Shown one piece after another: positions 23,113-33,451 of a stretch of DNA of 33,451 bases (its first letter is position 1; every line of letters begins with the position of its first letter). The notes under the pieces were generated by a model. That model had not been told where the DNA came from and ran no database searches. It was given only the letters and a program-made list of their open reading frames with translations. Made by a program: the position numbers and the translations under genes. Origin of the DNA: Nannocystaceae bacterium (GTDB lineage: Bacteria > Myxococcota_A > Polyangia > Nannocystales > Nannocystaceae); contig JAIBBS010000089.1 in assembly GCA_019694555.1 (NCBI GenBank), positions 1-33,451 of the forward strand, given 5' to 3'.

Positions 23113-24606
23113 ATGGAGCGGATCGCGAGCGTGGTCGTGCCGGCGTTGCCGCTGCAGTTGTTGCTGCGCGAACAGCCGAGCTTCCGCGACGCGCCCACGG
23201 TGGTGGTCGCCGACGATCGACCGCAGGCCAAGGTGTTGTTCGCCAACGCGCATGCTCGACGCGCGCGCATCCTGCCGGGCATGAGCTACGCGGCCGCGCG
23301 CAACCTCGCGGTCGATCTGCGCGCCGGCACCGTCGCACGCGATGCGATCGAAGACATGGCCGCGCAGCTGTTCGTCGCGCTGTGCGGCTACTCGCCGCGG
23401 GTCGAGCCCGTGCGCGGTGTCGACGGCACGCCGGGATCGTTCTGGCTCGACCCCGGCGGCCTGGTGCCGCTGTACGGCAGCCTGCTGGCGTGGGGCCAGT
23501 CGCTGCTCGACGATCTGCGCGCGCGCGGCTTCTCGTCGACCTGCGTGATCGGCTTCCATCGCTTTCGCAGCCTCGCGCTCGCGCGCACGCGCACCGGCGT
23601 GCTGCTGGTGCCCGAGCCCAGGCAGGAGCGACGCATGGCCGACGCGGTCGGGCTGCACCAGCTGACGATCACGCCGGCGCTGCGCGACGAGCTGTGGGTC
23701 CTGGGCATCCGCACGCTGGGGCAGCTGCTGCAGCTACCGGCGGCGGAGCTGCGCGTGCGCTTCGGCCCCGAGGCCGCGGCGCTGCACGAGGCCGCCAGCG
23801 ACGGCTGGGTCACGATCGACGCGCGCCCGCTGGTCGATCCGGTGGTCGACACGCTCGCACTCGATCCACCGGACGACGATCACACGCGGCTGTTGTTCGG
23901 CCTGCGCGGGCTGCTGCACCGCATGCTGTCGCGGCTGGTCGCGCGGGGTCAGGCGCTGTCGGCACTGGCGCTGCAGCTCGAGCTCGACCACCAGCCGTCG
24001 CAGACGATCCACGTCGCGCCGGCGAGTCCCACGCTCGACGAGGCCCTGGTGATCGAGCTGGTGCGGCTGCGGCTGGAATCGCTGCAGCTGCCCGCAGCCA
24101 TCGCCGGCGTGCGCGTGGAGCTCGAGGGCGTGCGCACCAGCGCGAGCCAGCTGGCGCTGTTCCAGGCCCAGCGCCGTCGCGACCTCGACGCGGGCAACCG
24201 CGCGCTGGCACGGCTGCGCGCGGCCTTCGGCGACGCCGCGGTCACGCGCCCGGTCGTCCGCGCCGCACACCTGCCCGAGGCCCGCGCCGGCTTCGAACCG
24301 ATCACGCAGCTGCGAATGCCGTGCGCGGTGACCGAGGCCGATCCGCGCGAGCCCACGCCGCTGGCGCGCCGCGTGTTCCCCAAGCCGGTGCCGCTGCCGC
24401 CGCGACCGCGGCACGAACCCGAGGCCTGGCTCGGCCGACGCGGCGCGATCGTGAAGATGTGGGGGCCCTATCGCATCAGCGGCGGCTGGTGGGTGCGCAC
24501 GGTCGAGCGCGACTACTACTACGCGCAGACCCAGCACGGCGAGCTGCTGTGGATCTACTTCGACCGCCCGCGCGGGCGGTGGTTTCTGCACGGCATCGTC
24601 GACTAG
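23113..24606 (+). CDS. imuB: ImuB, inactive Y-family polymerase-like mutasome scaffold
   Basis: A 497-residue protein with Y-family polymerase fold patterns (palm/fingers about 5-180, thumb with 'LHQLTITPALRDELWVLGIRTLGQLLQLPAAELRVRFG' at 181-218, little finger about 255-380). The catalytic acids are missing: the N-terminal strand reads 'SVVVPALPL' where active enzymes have D-x-D-x-F, and the S-x-D-E site reads 'WLDPGG' (111-116). A beta-clamp binding motif QLALF is at 346-350. The C-terminal ImuB-specific module ends 'MWGPYRISGGWWVRTVERDYYYAQTQHGELLW', diagnostic for ImuB rather than DinB. ImuB bridges ImuA, DnaE2 and the sliding clamp during error-prone bypass. GGAA lies eight bases before the ATG. 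It is preceded by a LexA-like box. Confidence 0.92.
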   Translation: MERIASVVVPALPLQLLLREQPSFRDAPTVVVADDRPQAKVLFANAHARRARILPGMSYAAARNLAVDLRAGTVARDAIEDMAAQLFVALCGYSPRVEPVRGVDGTPGSFWLDPGGLVPLYGSLLAWGQSLLDDLRARGFSSTCVIGFHRFRSLALARTRTGVLLVPEPRQERRMADAVGLHQLTITPALRDELWVLGIRTLGQLLQLPAAELRVRFGPEAAALHEAASDGWVTIDARPLVDPVVDTLALDPPDDDHTRLLFGLRGLLHRMLSRLVARGQALSALALQLELDHQPSQTIHVAPASPTLDEALVIELVRLRLESLQLPAAIAGVRVELEGVRTSASQLALFQAQRRRDLDAGNRALARLRAAFGDAAVTRPVVRAAHLPEARAGFEPITQLRMPCAVTEADPREPTPLARRVFPKPVPLPPRPRHEPEAWLGRRGAIVKMWGPYRISGGWWVRTVERDYYYAQTQHGELLWIYFDRPRGRWFLHGIVD

Positions 24607-24615
24607 CGCGTCGCG

Positions 24616-25059
24616 TCAGCGCGCGCCGAGCAGGAAGTGGATCGTCGCAGCCGCGATCGGCCGCGCGCGATCCTCTTGCCACGCGTGCACGCGCACCGGT
24701 GCGACGCGTCGACCCGCGCGCACGATCTCGGCCGCAGCGAAGGTGGTCTGCGGCTTGCCGCTGCGCAGGTACTCGAACGTGCTCGAGATGGTCTTGGGCA
24801 GCACCGGCGCCTCGGTGCGCAGCAGCAGCTCGAACGCCGCGGTCAGCTCGAGCAGCGCCGCGATGGTGCCGCCGTGCAGCGCCGGCAGGGCCGCGTTGCC
24901 GACGTTGCGCGGCAGAAACGGCATCTCGCCGACGAGCACGTCGCCGTCGAGCCGCAGCGACACGCCCAGGAAGCCGGCGTAGGGGATCTCGGCCGCCAGC
25001 GCCGTGAACTCGCCGCGCTGCTTCGCCGCGGTGATGCGCGCGCGCAGGCCCTCGCTCAC
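24616..25059 (-). CDS. Hotdog-fold thioesterase (PaaI-like), second of a pair
   Basis: A 147-residue protein from a GTG at 25059 that overlaps the stop codon of the preceding gene (GTGA), so it is translationally coupled. The active-site segment is 'NVGNAALPALHGGTIAALLELTAAFELL': the HGG motif with Glu where many family members have Asp. The C-terminal strands 'TISSTFEYLRSGKPQTTFAAAEIVRAGRRVAPVRVHAWQED' complete the single hotdog domain. PaaI-type enzymes hydrolyse acyl-CoA esters, often aromatic or short-chain. It may form a heterodimer with the product of the upstream gene. It is convergent with imuB (9 bases apart). The substrate is unknown. Confidence 0.82.
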   Translation of the reverse strand: MSEGLRARITAAKQRGEFTALAAEIPYAGFLGVSLRLDGDVLVGEMPFLPRNVGNAALPALHGGTIAALLELTAAFELLLRTEAPVLPKTISSTFEYLRSGKPQTTFAAAEIVRAGRRVAPVRVHAWQEDRARPIAAATIHFLLGAR

Positions 25060-25532
25060 GGCGACACCTCCGGCGCCGGCCCGGGCTCGCGCAGACCGTG
25101 GAAGATCATGAAGCTGGCCGAGGCCAGGGCCACCGCCGCGTCGGGGTCGCCGTCGTGGATGGTCGCGCGCACGAACGCGATGTGCTGCGTGATGCGCTCG
25201 CACACCGCGTGGCACGTGAGCGCGTGGCCGCGCCGCGGCTGTCGCAGGTGCTCGATGCGCAGATCGAGCGTGGCGATCGGTCGCGGCGGCACGACCGCGA
25301 GGAACACCGCCGCGCCGCAGCTGGCGTCGGCGAGGCTCGTGAGCACGCCGCCGTGGAGCACGCCGCTGTCGGGGTTGCCGACCAGCTCCGGCCGCCAGGC
25401 CATGCGCACCTCGACGTCGCCGGGGTCGGCGCGCTCGAACTGCAGGCCCAGCGCGGCGTTGTGCGGCACGTGACTGGTGAAGGCCGCGGTCATGACCGCG
25501 AGCTGCTGCCGCCGCCGCTCGTCCTCGTCCAC
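25056..25532 (-). CDS. Hotdog-fold thioesterase (PaaI-like), first of a pair
   Basis: A 158-residue protein with the PaaI signature 'GNPDSGVLHGGVLTSLADASCGAAV' (HGG then Asp) and strands 'PIATLDLRIEHLRQPRRGHALTCHAVCERITQHIAFVRATIHDG', ending in 'VALASASFMIF'. It precedes and overlaps the second thioesterase gene by 4 bases. Two adjacent, diverged copies with Asp and Glu catalytic residues suggest duplication and division of labour. The GTG at 25532 was chosen; an ATG at 25493 starting directly at 'MTAAFTSHVPH' is a good alternative, and neither has a strong ribosome-binding site. Divergent from the GNAT gene across a 190-base region that contains a strong hairpin. Confidence 0.82.
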   Translation of the reverse strand: MDEDERRRQQLAVMTAAFTSHVPHNAALGLQFERADPGDVEVRMAWRPELVGNPDSGVLHGGVLTSLADASCGAAVFLAVVPPRPIATLDLRIEHLRQPRRGHALTCHAVCERITQHIAFVRATIHDGDPDAAVALASASFMIFHGLREPGPAPEVSP

Positions 25533-25643
25533 GCGCCGACGGTAGACGATCCCGCGTCCGCTCGCGACCGCAGCGGTGCAGCCGCCGGCTGCGTCGCACC
25601 GGCGCGGTGCGGCCGCATCGATCGGCAGGCCACGACCACGACA

Positions 25644-25676
25644 CCCGCGTTGCGGCCGCCGCGGCCGCAACGCGGG
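25644..25676. repeat. Perfect 15-bp inverted repeat with 3-base loop
   Basis: CCCGCGTTGCGGCCG (25644-25658) and its exact reverse complement (25662-25676) are separated by CCG. It lies between two divergent genes (thioesterase start 25532, GNAT start 25723), so it is not placed as a transcription terminator for either and has no T-tract. It is the strongest hairpin I saw in the window. Candidate roles are a shared operator, a leader hairpin or a REP-like dispersed palindrome. Confidence 0.75.
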
Positions 25677-25722
25677 CTCGGCCCGTTGCCGCGCTGCGTC
25701 AGCCGTCATAGCCTGTTCGCAG

Positions 25723-26202
25723 GTGCTGTCCGAACCCGTCCTCCGCCCGCCCTCGCGCGGGGACCTGCCGGCGCTGCAGCGACTGCTGCTCGAGCTGGGG
25801 TACGACGTCGACTCGACCCAGCTGGGACGTCGCGTCGAGCTGCTCGCCGCACACAGCGATCACTTCCTGCGCGTCGCGGTCGACGCCGACGGCGAGGTGC
25901 TCGGCGCGGTGCATGCGTTCCTGCTGTTCGATCTGACCGCGGGTGCGGCCACCGAGATCGCGGTGCTCGTGGTCGGCAGCCGCACGCGCCGCGGCGGCGT
26001 CGGGCGGGCGCTGGTCCACGCGGTCGAGGGTTGGAGCGCCCAGCGCGGGGTCTATCGCGTGCAGGTGCGCAGCCAGATCCATCGCGAGGCCGCGCACGCG
26101 TTCTATCGCGAGCTGGGCTACATCCCGGTGAAGCAGCAGACCGTGTTGGTGCGCGAGCCCAAGGAGCTGCGCCCGCGCGGCCCGACCACGATCGTGGACT
26201 GA
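25723..26202 (+). CDS. GNAT-family N-acetyltransferase
   Basis: A 159-residue protein. It has the N-terminal 'LRPPSRGDLPALQRLLLELGYDVD', beta strands 'LGAVHAFLLFDLTAGAATEIAVLVVGSRTRRGGVGRALV' with the acetyl-CoA pyrophosphate loop RRGGVG, and the C-terminal 'HREAAHAFYRELGYIPVKQQTVLVREP' (motif B with the usual A-x-x-F-Y-x-x-x-G-Y). This fits GNAT enzymes that transfer an acyl group from acetyl-CoA to an amine; the acceptor is not evident. The GTG at 25723 was chosen because it starts just before the conserved first strand; the frame is open further upstream across the hairpin. No clear ribosome-binding site is seen. Confidence 0.85.
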   Translation: MLSEPVLRPPSRGDLPALQRLLLELGYDVDSTQLGRRVELLAAHSDHFLRVAVDADGEVLGAVHAFLLFDLTAGAATEIAVLVVGSRTRRGGVGRALVHAVEGWSAQRGVYRVQVRSQIHREAAHAFYRELGYIPVKQQTVLVREPKELRPRGPTTIVD

Positions 26203-26276
26203 CGCCGCCGAGCGCCCGCGGCCGCGATCGCACGCGATCGCGGGTCCGCGCGCCCGCACTCTGGTATCGTGCGCCC

Positions 26277-27602
26277 ATGACGATGGGGCATCGCGGTGGT
26301 GTGGCGCTGGTGGCGGCGGCGCTGGTGCTGGGCAGCAGCTGTGGCGGCGACGATGGTGGCGGGGCCGATGGCGGCGGCACCGATGCGAGCGGCTCGGGCT
26401 CCGCGGATGCCAGCGCCTCGATGACGCAGGGCTCCGCCGACAGCAGCACCACCGAGGACCTGCCGGGCCCCGGCGAGTGTGGCAACGGCGTGCTCGATGG
26501 CGACGAGCAGTGCGACGACGGCCAGTCCAACTCCGACAGCGAGCCCGATGCCTGTCGCACCGATTGCCGCGTCGCGCACTGTGCCGACGGCGTGATCGAT
26601 CCCAGCCTGGGCGAGGAGTGCGACGACGCCAACGGCAACTCCAACGAGCCCAACGCCTGCCGCGTCGACTGCACCCTGCCCCGCTGTGGCGACGGCGTGA
26701 AGGACACCGGTGAGCCCTGCGACGACGGCAACGAGATGTGGGGCGACACCTGCTACGAGTGCAGCAACCTCTGGTACTTCGTGCTCAACTCGCCCGATCA
26801 GACCGGCGGCGGATCGCCGTCGATCCTCCGCAGCACCCGTGAGGGCACGCCGGTCGAGGTCGTCGGCGGCGACGCATCGCTCGACGGCATCGTGCAGATC
26901 GAGCTCGGGCCCATGGGCGCGACGTTGTACGCGCTGCAGTCGGCGGGAAACGTCGATCGCGTGGTCGCGCTCGACCCGCTCGACGGCACCACCGTCGGCG
27001 AGGTCGCGATCGACGCGGCGCTGCTGGGCAGCGATCCCGAGCTGCAGGGCCTCGCGCTGGGCTACGACGGCGCGCTGTGGGTCACGGCGCTGGCCGGCGG
27101 CAACACCCAGCTGATCTCGATCGATCTCGCGACCAACACCGCCACGCTCGCCGGCAGCCTCGGCAGCGACCTCGGCGTGGTCGACATGACCGCCGACGAC
27201 ATCAACTCGCTGTACGTCTCGACCGGCAGCAACAACACCGTGCTGCGCATCGATCCGGTCGCGGTCACGAGCTCGCCGTTCCTCGCTGGGCTGTCCACGC
27301 CGATCGGCATCACCTTCGACGCGGGCCAGGACATGATCTGGGTCGCCAACAATCCGCCGGGCGCCCCCTCGTCGATGATCCGCGCCGACCTCACCGGCAC
27401 CATCACGCCCTACGCCACCGCCGGCACCGACGTCGATCCCTACGTGCACGGCGTCGCGATCGACATCGGCGGAGTCGTGCTCACGACCCAGCGCGCCTAC
27501 GATCGCGTCGTCGCGGTGCAGAACTTCGACGCGGTGCAGGACTTCTTCACCGACATGATCGTCGCGCCGTCCGACATCGAGGTCCTCGACATGAAGCCCT
27601 GA
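26277..27602 (+). CDS. Lipoprotein with DUF4215-type Cys repeats and beta-propeller
   Basis: A 441-residue protein. The signal 'HRGGVALVAAALVLGSSC' ends at a lipobox-like GSSC (Cys22), followed by a Gly/Asp/Ser-rich low-complexity linker. Three myxobacterial Cys repeats follow (about 68-97, 102-132, 137-162), each reading C-G/A-x-G-V-x-D...G-E-x-C-D-D-G/A-N, the DUF4215 pattern. Residues about 165-441 are repeated beta blades ('IVQIELGPMGATLYALQSAGNVDRVVALDPLDG', 'LALGYDGALWVTALAGGNTQLISIDLATNT', 'INSLYVSTGSNNTVLRIDP'), as in YVTN/NHL-type propellers. A surface-exposed binding role is likely. TATCGT (26265-26270) lies six bases before the ATG, so the transcript may be leaderless. No catalytic residues are evident. 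Confidence 0.85.
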   Translation: MTMGHRGGVALVAAALVLGSSCGGDDGGGADGGGTDASGSGSADASASMTQGSADSSTTEDLPGPGECGNGVLDGDEQCDDGQSNSDSEPDACRTDCRVAHCADGVIDPSLGEECDDANGNSNEPNACRVDCTLPRCGDGVKDTGEPCDDGNEMWGDTCYECSNLWYFVLNSPDQTGGGSPSILRSTREGTPVEVVGGDASLDGIVQIELGPMGATLYALQSAGNVDRVVALDPLDGTTVGEVAIDAALLGSDPELQGLALGYDGALWVTALAGGNTQLISIDLATNTATLAGSLGSDLGVVDMTADDINSLYVSTGSNNTVLRIDPVAVTSSPFLAGLSTPIGITFDAGQDMIWVANNPPGAPSSMIRADLTGTITPYATAGTDVDPYVHGVAIDIGGVVLTTQRAYDRVVAVQNFDAVQDFFTDMIVAPSDIEVLDMKP

Positions 27603-27656
27603 GCGCCCCCACGCGGGCCGGCCCTGCCGCCCCGCTGGACCGCGAATTCCAGGGCA

Positions 27657-27687
27657 CTGAACACTCGCTCAGCGTGCGCGCTACCAT
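27657..27687 (+). promoter_or_regulatory. Predicted dnaE2 promoter with LexA-like box
   Basis: CTGAACACTCGCTCAG (27657-27672) matches, in reverse orientation, 14 of 17 positions of the recalled M. xanthus LexA motif and fits CTGAAC-N4-G-N2-CAG shared with the imuA and imuB boxes. TGAACA (27658-27663) could serve as -35, with TACCAT (27682-27687) as -10 after 18 bases. The likely transcription start is within a few bases of the ATG at 27698. Confidence 0.6.
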
Positions 27688-27697
27688 GGCCTCCGCC

Positions 27698-30766
<3,069 letters not shown>

Positions 30767-30854
30767 ACGCGCGCCGCCCCTGCCGCGACTGGCCTTCCCC
30801 GCGAGCGGCGTGATACGGTCGGTCGCGCCCCAGGGCGCCCGCAGGCTCGCTTCG

Positions 30855-31481
30855 ATGGCCGACGACGAGATCGCATGTCGACGCGTGATCCTGATCCGTC
30901 ACGGGCACTACGAGCGCACCGGCGGCCTCGGTGACACCGCGTGGGGTCTGTCGCCGCTGGGTCGGCGTCAGGCCGTGCGCGTGGGCAAGCGCGTCGCACA
31001 GCTGGTGACGTCCTCGACCGCGCGCTTCGAGGGCCTCTACGCCAGCCCGTGGCCGCGCGCGGCGCAGACCGCCGAGATCGCGGCGCGAGAGCTCGAGCTC
31101 GCGAGCGTGAAGATCAAGCCGTACCTGCACGAGGTCATCCCGGTGGTCGACCCCGCGCGCGTCGACTTCGGCACGCTGCCGCTGGGGCTCGAGACCACGC
31201 CGCCGCACGAGCGCCAGGCCGCGCACGAGCAGGTCGAGAAGGTGCGCGATCGCTTCTTCCGCCCGCCGCGACGCGCCGCGCTGGTGCTGCTGTTCACCCA
31301 CGGCAACCTGATCCGCTACCTGGTGAGCCGGACCCTGCGGCTGCCGTACGAAGCCTGGGCGATGATGGACATCGCCCACTGCGGCATCACCGAGCTGCGC
31401 GTGTACGGCAGCGGCTTCGAGGCCCTGGTCAGCTTCAACGAGACGGGTCACTTGCCGCCGCCCATCATCACCACCGCCTGA
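30855..31481 (+). CDS. Histidine phosphatase superfamily protein (phosphoglycerate mutase-like)
   Basis: A 208-residue protein with the catalytic 'VILIRHGHYER' (nucleophile His16), 'LYASPWPRAAQTAEIAA' (the S-x-x-x-R-A-x-Q-T-A motif) and the second catalytic His149 in 'LLFTHGNLIRYLVSR'. The combination with 'IPVVDP' and 'HCGITELRVYGSGF' is closer to PGAM5/SixA-type phosphatases than to glycolytic mutases. It may remove phosphate from protein Ser/Thr/His residues or a small molecule. The ATG at 30855 was chosen because it leads straight into the first strand. TACGGT (30814-30819) is a possible -10. The gene is 10 bases upstream of the DUF885 gene and is probably transcribed with it. Confidence 0.85.
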   Translation: MADDEIACRRVILIRHGHYERTGGLGDTAWGLSPLGRRQAVRVGKRVAQLVTSSTARFEGLYASPWPRAAQTAEIAARELELASVKIKPYLHEVIPVVDPARVDFGTLPLGLETTPPHERQAAHEQVEKVRDRFFRPPRRAALVLLFTHGNLIRYLVSRTLRLPYEAWAMMDIAHCGITELRVYGSGFEALVSFNETGHLPPPIITTA

Positions 31482-31491
31482 GGACGAGCCC

Positions 31492-33451
31492 ATGCCGACG
31501 CACCGATCGATCCTGCTGGGACTGAGTGTGGCCCTGTCGCTGCTGCCGCTGCCGGCGTGCAAGAAGGAGCCGCCGCCCAAGCCGCCCGTCACCGACGACG
31601 GCGCGCGGCCGCCGTTCGCCCAGACCGTCGACGGCGTGTTCTCGGCGTGGTTTTCGGCGCGGCCCGGCACCGCGACCGCGCTGGGCGAGCACAGCCACGA
31701 CGGTGCGTGGCCCGACCTCAGCCCCGAGGGCATCGCCGCCGATCGCCGCCGCATCGACGACGGCCTCGCGGCGCTGGCGAAGCTGCCGGCGGGCAAGCTC
31801 AGCCTCGACGAGCAGATCGACGTCGGCGTGGTCACGGCCGAGCTCGAGCTGCAGAAGTTCGGCCACGAGGTCGAGCAACCGTGGCGCCGCGATCCCTCGT
31901 GGTACACCGCGATGATCGGCAGCGGGCTCGAGGACCTGGTCTCGCGCGAGTATGCGCCGCTCGAGGTCCGCGTCGGCGCGGTCGCATCGCGGCTCGAGGC
32001 GCTGCCCAAGCTGTGCGAGCAGGCCCAGGCCAACCTCGTCGCCGCCGAGGCCTACGCGCCGCAGACCGGCGTCGCGATCGGCCAGCTCGACGGCGTCGCG
32101 GCGCTCATCGAGTCGGTGATCCCCGAGCGCATCGCCGAGGCCTCGCCCGAGCTCAAGGGCCGCATCTCGGCCGCGACGCCCGGCGCGATGGCGGCCGTGC
32201 GCGCGCTGCAGACCATGCTGCGCGAGCAGGTGCTGCCGGCGGCCGCCGGGCAGTGGCGCCTGGGCCCCGAGGCCTTCGCGCGCAAGCTCGCGTTGACGCT
32301 GCAGACCAACATCTCCGCCGACGAGCTGCGCCGCGTCGCGGTGGTCGAGCACGGCCGCGTGCGCAAGCAGATGGCCGAGCTCGCGACCGAGCTGGCGCAG
32401 GTGCTGTTCTCCAAGGCCAAGATCGCCAAGCTGCGCTCGCGTGCCGCCGGCGACCCCGACACCGAGGTCGTGCGCGCGGTGCTCGAGGAGCTGGCCGCGA
32501 TCCACGTGCAACCCGGCGAGCTGCGCGACGCCATCGAGGGCAAGCTCGCGCGGCTGGGCGAGTTCGTGAAGGCCAACAAGATCGTCACCACCGACGACGC
32601 CGAGCGGCTCGACGTCATCTGGACGCCGCCGCACCAGCGCGGGGTCTTCATCGCGGGGCTGGCCGCGCCCGGTCCGCTCGAACAACAGGACGCGGGCCTG
32701 CCGAGCTTCTACCTGGTGCAGCCGATCCCCGAGCAGTGGCCCGCCGACGTGCGCGAGTCGTTCCTGCGCGAGTACAACGACTTCATGCTCGAGGTGTTGT
32801 CGATCCACGAGGCCATCCCCGGCCACTTCGTGCAGCTGTACTTCGCCAAGCGCGAGCCGTCGAAGGTACGCAAGGTCCTGGGCAACGGCGCGTTCGTGGA
32901 GGGCTGGGCGGTCTACGCCGAGAAGGTGATGATCGACGCCGGCTACGCCGGTGCGGCACCGCCCTCGGACAAGCGCCCGCGCGGCGTCAGCAAGGGCGCA
33001 TGGAAGATCGCGCAGGATCCGGCGCTGCGCGCCAAGGCCATCGCGCTGCACGGCCTGAAGTTCTACCTGCGCTCGGTCACCAACGCGATCCTCGATCACG
33101 GCGTGCACGCCGGCTCGATGACCGAGGAGGAGGCCATGGATCTGATGGTGCAGCGCTCGTTTCAGCAAGAGGGCGAGGCACGCGGCAAGTGGATTCGCGC
33201 GCAGGTGACCTCGACGCAGCTGTCGACCTACTTCGTCGGCGCGCAGGCGTGGCTGCGGCTGCGCAAGCACGCCGAGGTCATGGCCCGCGACGCGGGTCAG
33301 CCCTTCGACATGGCCGCGTTCCACGACGCGGCGCTGGCCCACGGCGCGCCGCCGCTGCAGCGGCTGCCCGAGCTGATGGGCTGGCCGGCGCAGGGCGCAG
33401 CGAAGCCCGCGGCCGCCGGCGCTGCGCCGCCGCCGGCACCGTCGGCCGAAG
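31492..33451 (+). CDS. DUF885 family lipoprotein, putative metallopeptidase, 3' end cut
   Basis: The gene starts at 31492 with GAGGA seven bases upstream and stays open to the right edge (653 residues seen). The signal 'HRSILLGLSVALSLLPLPAC' has lipobox LPAC (Cys23), followed by a Lys/Pro-rich linker. The DUF885 hallmarks are present: 'FSAWFSARPGTATALGEHSHDG' near the N-terminus, the putative zinc site 'LSIHEAIPGHFVQLYF' (HEAIPGH at 439-445), 'FVEGWAVYAEKVMIDAGY' and 'LKFYLRSVTNAILDHGVHAGSMTEEEAMDLMV'. Members resemble gluzincin peptidases and some are carboxypeptidase-like, but few are characterised. The visible end is an Ala/Pro-rich tail, so little of the protein is missing. Confidence 0.9.
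   Translation, partial: MPTHRSILLGLSVALSLLPLPACKKEPPPKPPVTDDGARPPFAQTVDGVFSAWFSARPGTATALGEHSHDGAWPDLSPEGIAADRRRIDDGLAALAKLPAGKLSLDEQIDVGVVTAELELQKFGHEVEQPWRRDPSWYTAMIGSGLEDLVSREYAPLEVRVGAVASRLEALPKLCEQAQANLVAAEAYAPQTGVAIGQLDGVAALIESVIPERIAEASPELKGRISAATPGAMAAVRALQTMLREQVLPAAAGQWRLGPEAFARKLALTLQTNISADELRRVAVVEHGRVRKQMAELATELAQVLFSKAKIAKLRSRAAGDPDTEVVRAVLEELAAIHVQPGELRDAIEGKLARLGEFVKANKIVTTDDAERLDVIWTPPHQRGVFIAGLAAPGPLEQQDAGLPSFYLVQPIPEQWPADVRESFLREYNDFMLEVLSIHEAIPGHFVQLYFAKREPSKVRKVLGNGAFVEGWAVYAEKVMIDAGYAGAAPPSDKRPRGVSKGAWKIAQDPALRAKAIALHGLKFYLRSVTNAILDHGVHAGSMTEEEAMDLMVQRSFQQEGEARGKWIRAQVTSTQLSTYFVGAQAWLRLRKHAEVMARDAGQPFDMAAFHDAALAHGAPPLQRLPELMGWPAQGAAKPAAAGAAPPPAPSAE

Overview
The window reads as chromosomal DNA of a very GC-rich myxobacterium (phylum Myxococcota, probably close to the Nannocystis group). 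The evidence is about 70% GC with strong third-position G/C, a Ser/Thr kinase fused to a TPR-type tail, a protein with a MYXO-CTERM-like tail, a lipoprotein with DUF4215-type Cys repeats, and LexA-like boxes matching the motif reported for Myxococcus xanthus. About 25 protein genes fill it; the longest gene-free stretch is 190 bases (25533-25722). I see no rRNA, tRNA, CRISPR array, insertion sequence or prophage.

Left part (1-10 kb): the 3' end of a YscJ/FliF-like type III secretion ring protein, a small helical protein, a MYXO-CTERM-like Cys-rich protein, a large secreted papain-family (C1) protease with a C-terminal TPR-like region, and a coupled pspA plus GT-C membrane glycosyltransferase operon. 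Divergent from that operon runs a replication/translation stretch: holB (clamp-loader delta prime), a HEAT-repeat protein, an isolated rplC (ribosomal protein L3) with its own promoter, and rlmE (23S rRNA 2'-O-methyltransferase).

Middle part (10-23 kb): a PknB-type kinase with a TPR-like tail, a small 87-residue protein, an ImuA/RecA-like protein, a von Willebrand A lipoprotein, a DsbA-like lipoprotein with a foldase-like N-domain, a short RNase II/R-family protein, a solitary DNA methyltransferase, two exported proteins of unknown function, and a fused double CDP-alcohol phosphatidyltransferase (phosphatidylserine synthase-like second half).

Right part (23-33 kb): ImuB, two coupled hotdog thioesterases, a GNAT acetyltransferase, a DUF4215/beta-propeller lipoprotein, DnaE2 (error-prone polymerase), a histidine phosphatase and the start of a DUF885 lipoprotein.

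The most notable signal is a complete but scattered SOS mutagenesis system. The imuA-like gene, imuB and dnaE2 lie 9 kb and 3 kb apart, separated by unrelated genes on both strands. Each has a 16-bp LexA-like box in its promoter that fits CTGAAC-N4-G-N2-CAG. In front of imuA and imuB the box sits between the -35 and -10 elements with identical geometry, so the three genes are probably co-induced by DNA damage although they do not form an operon.
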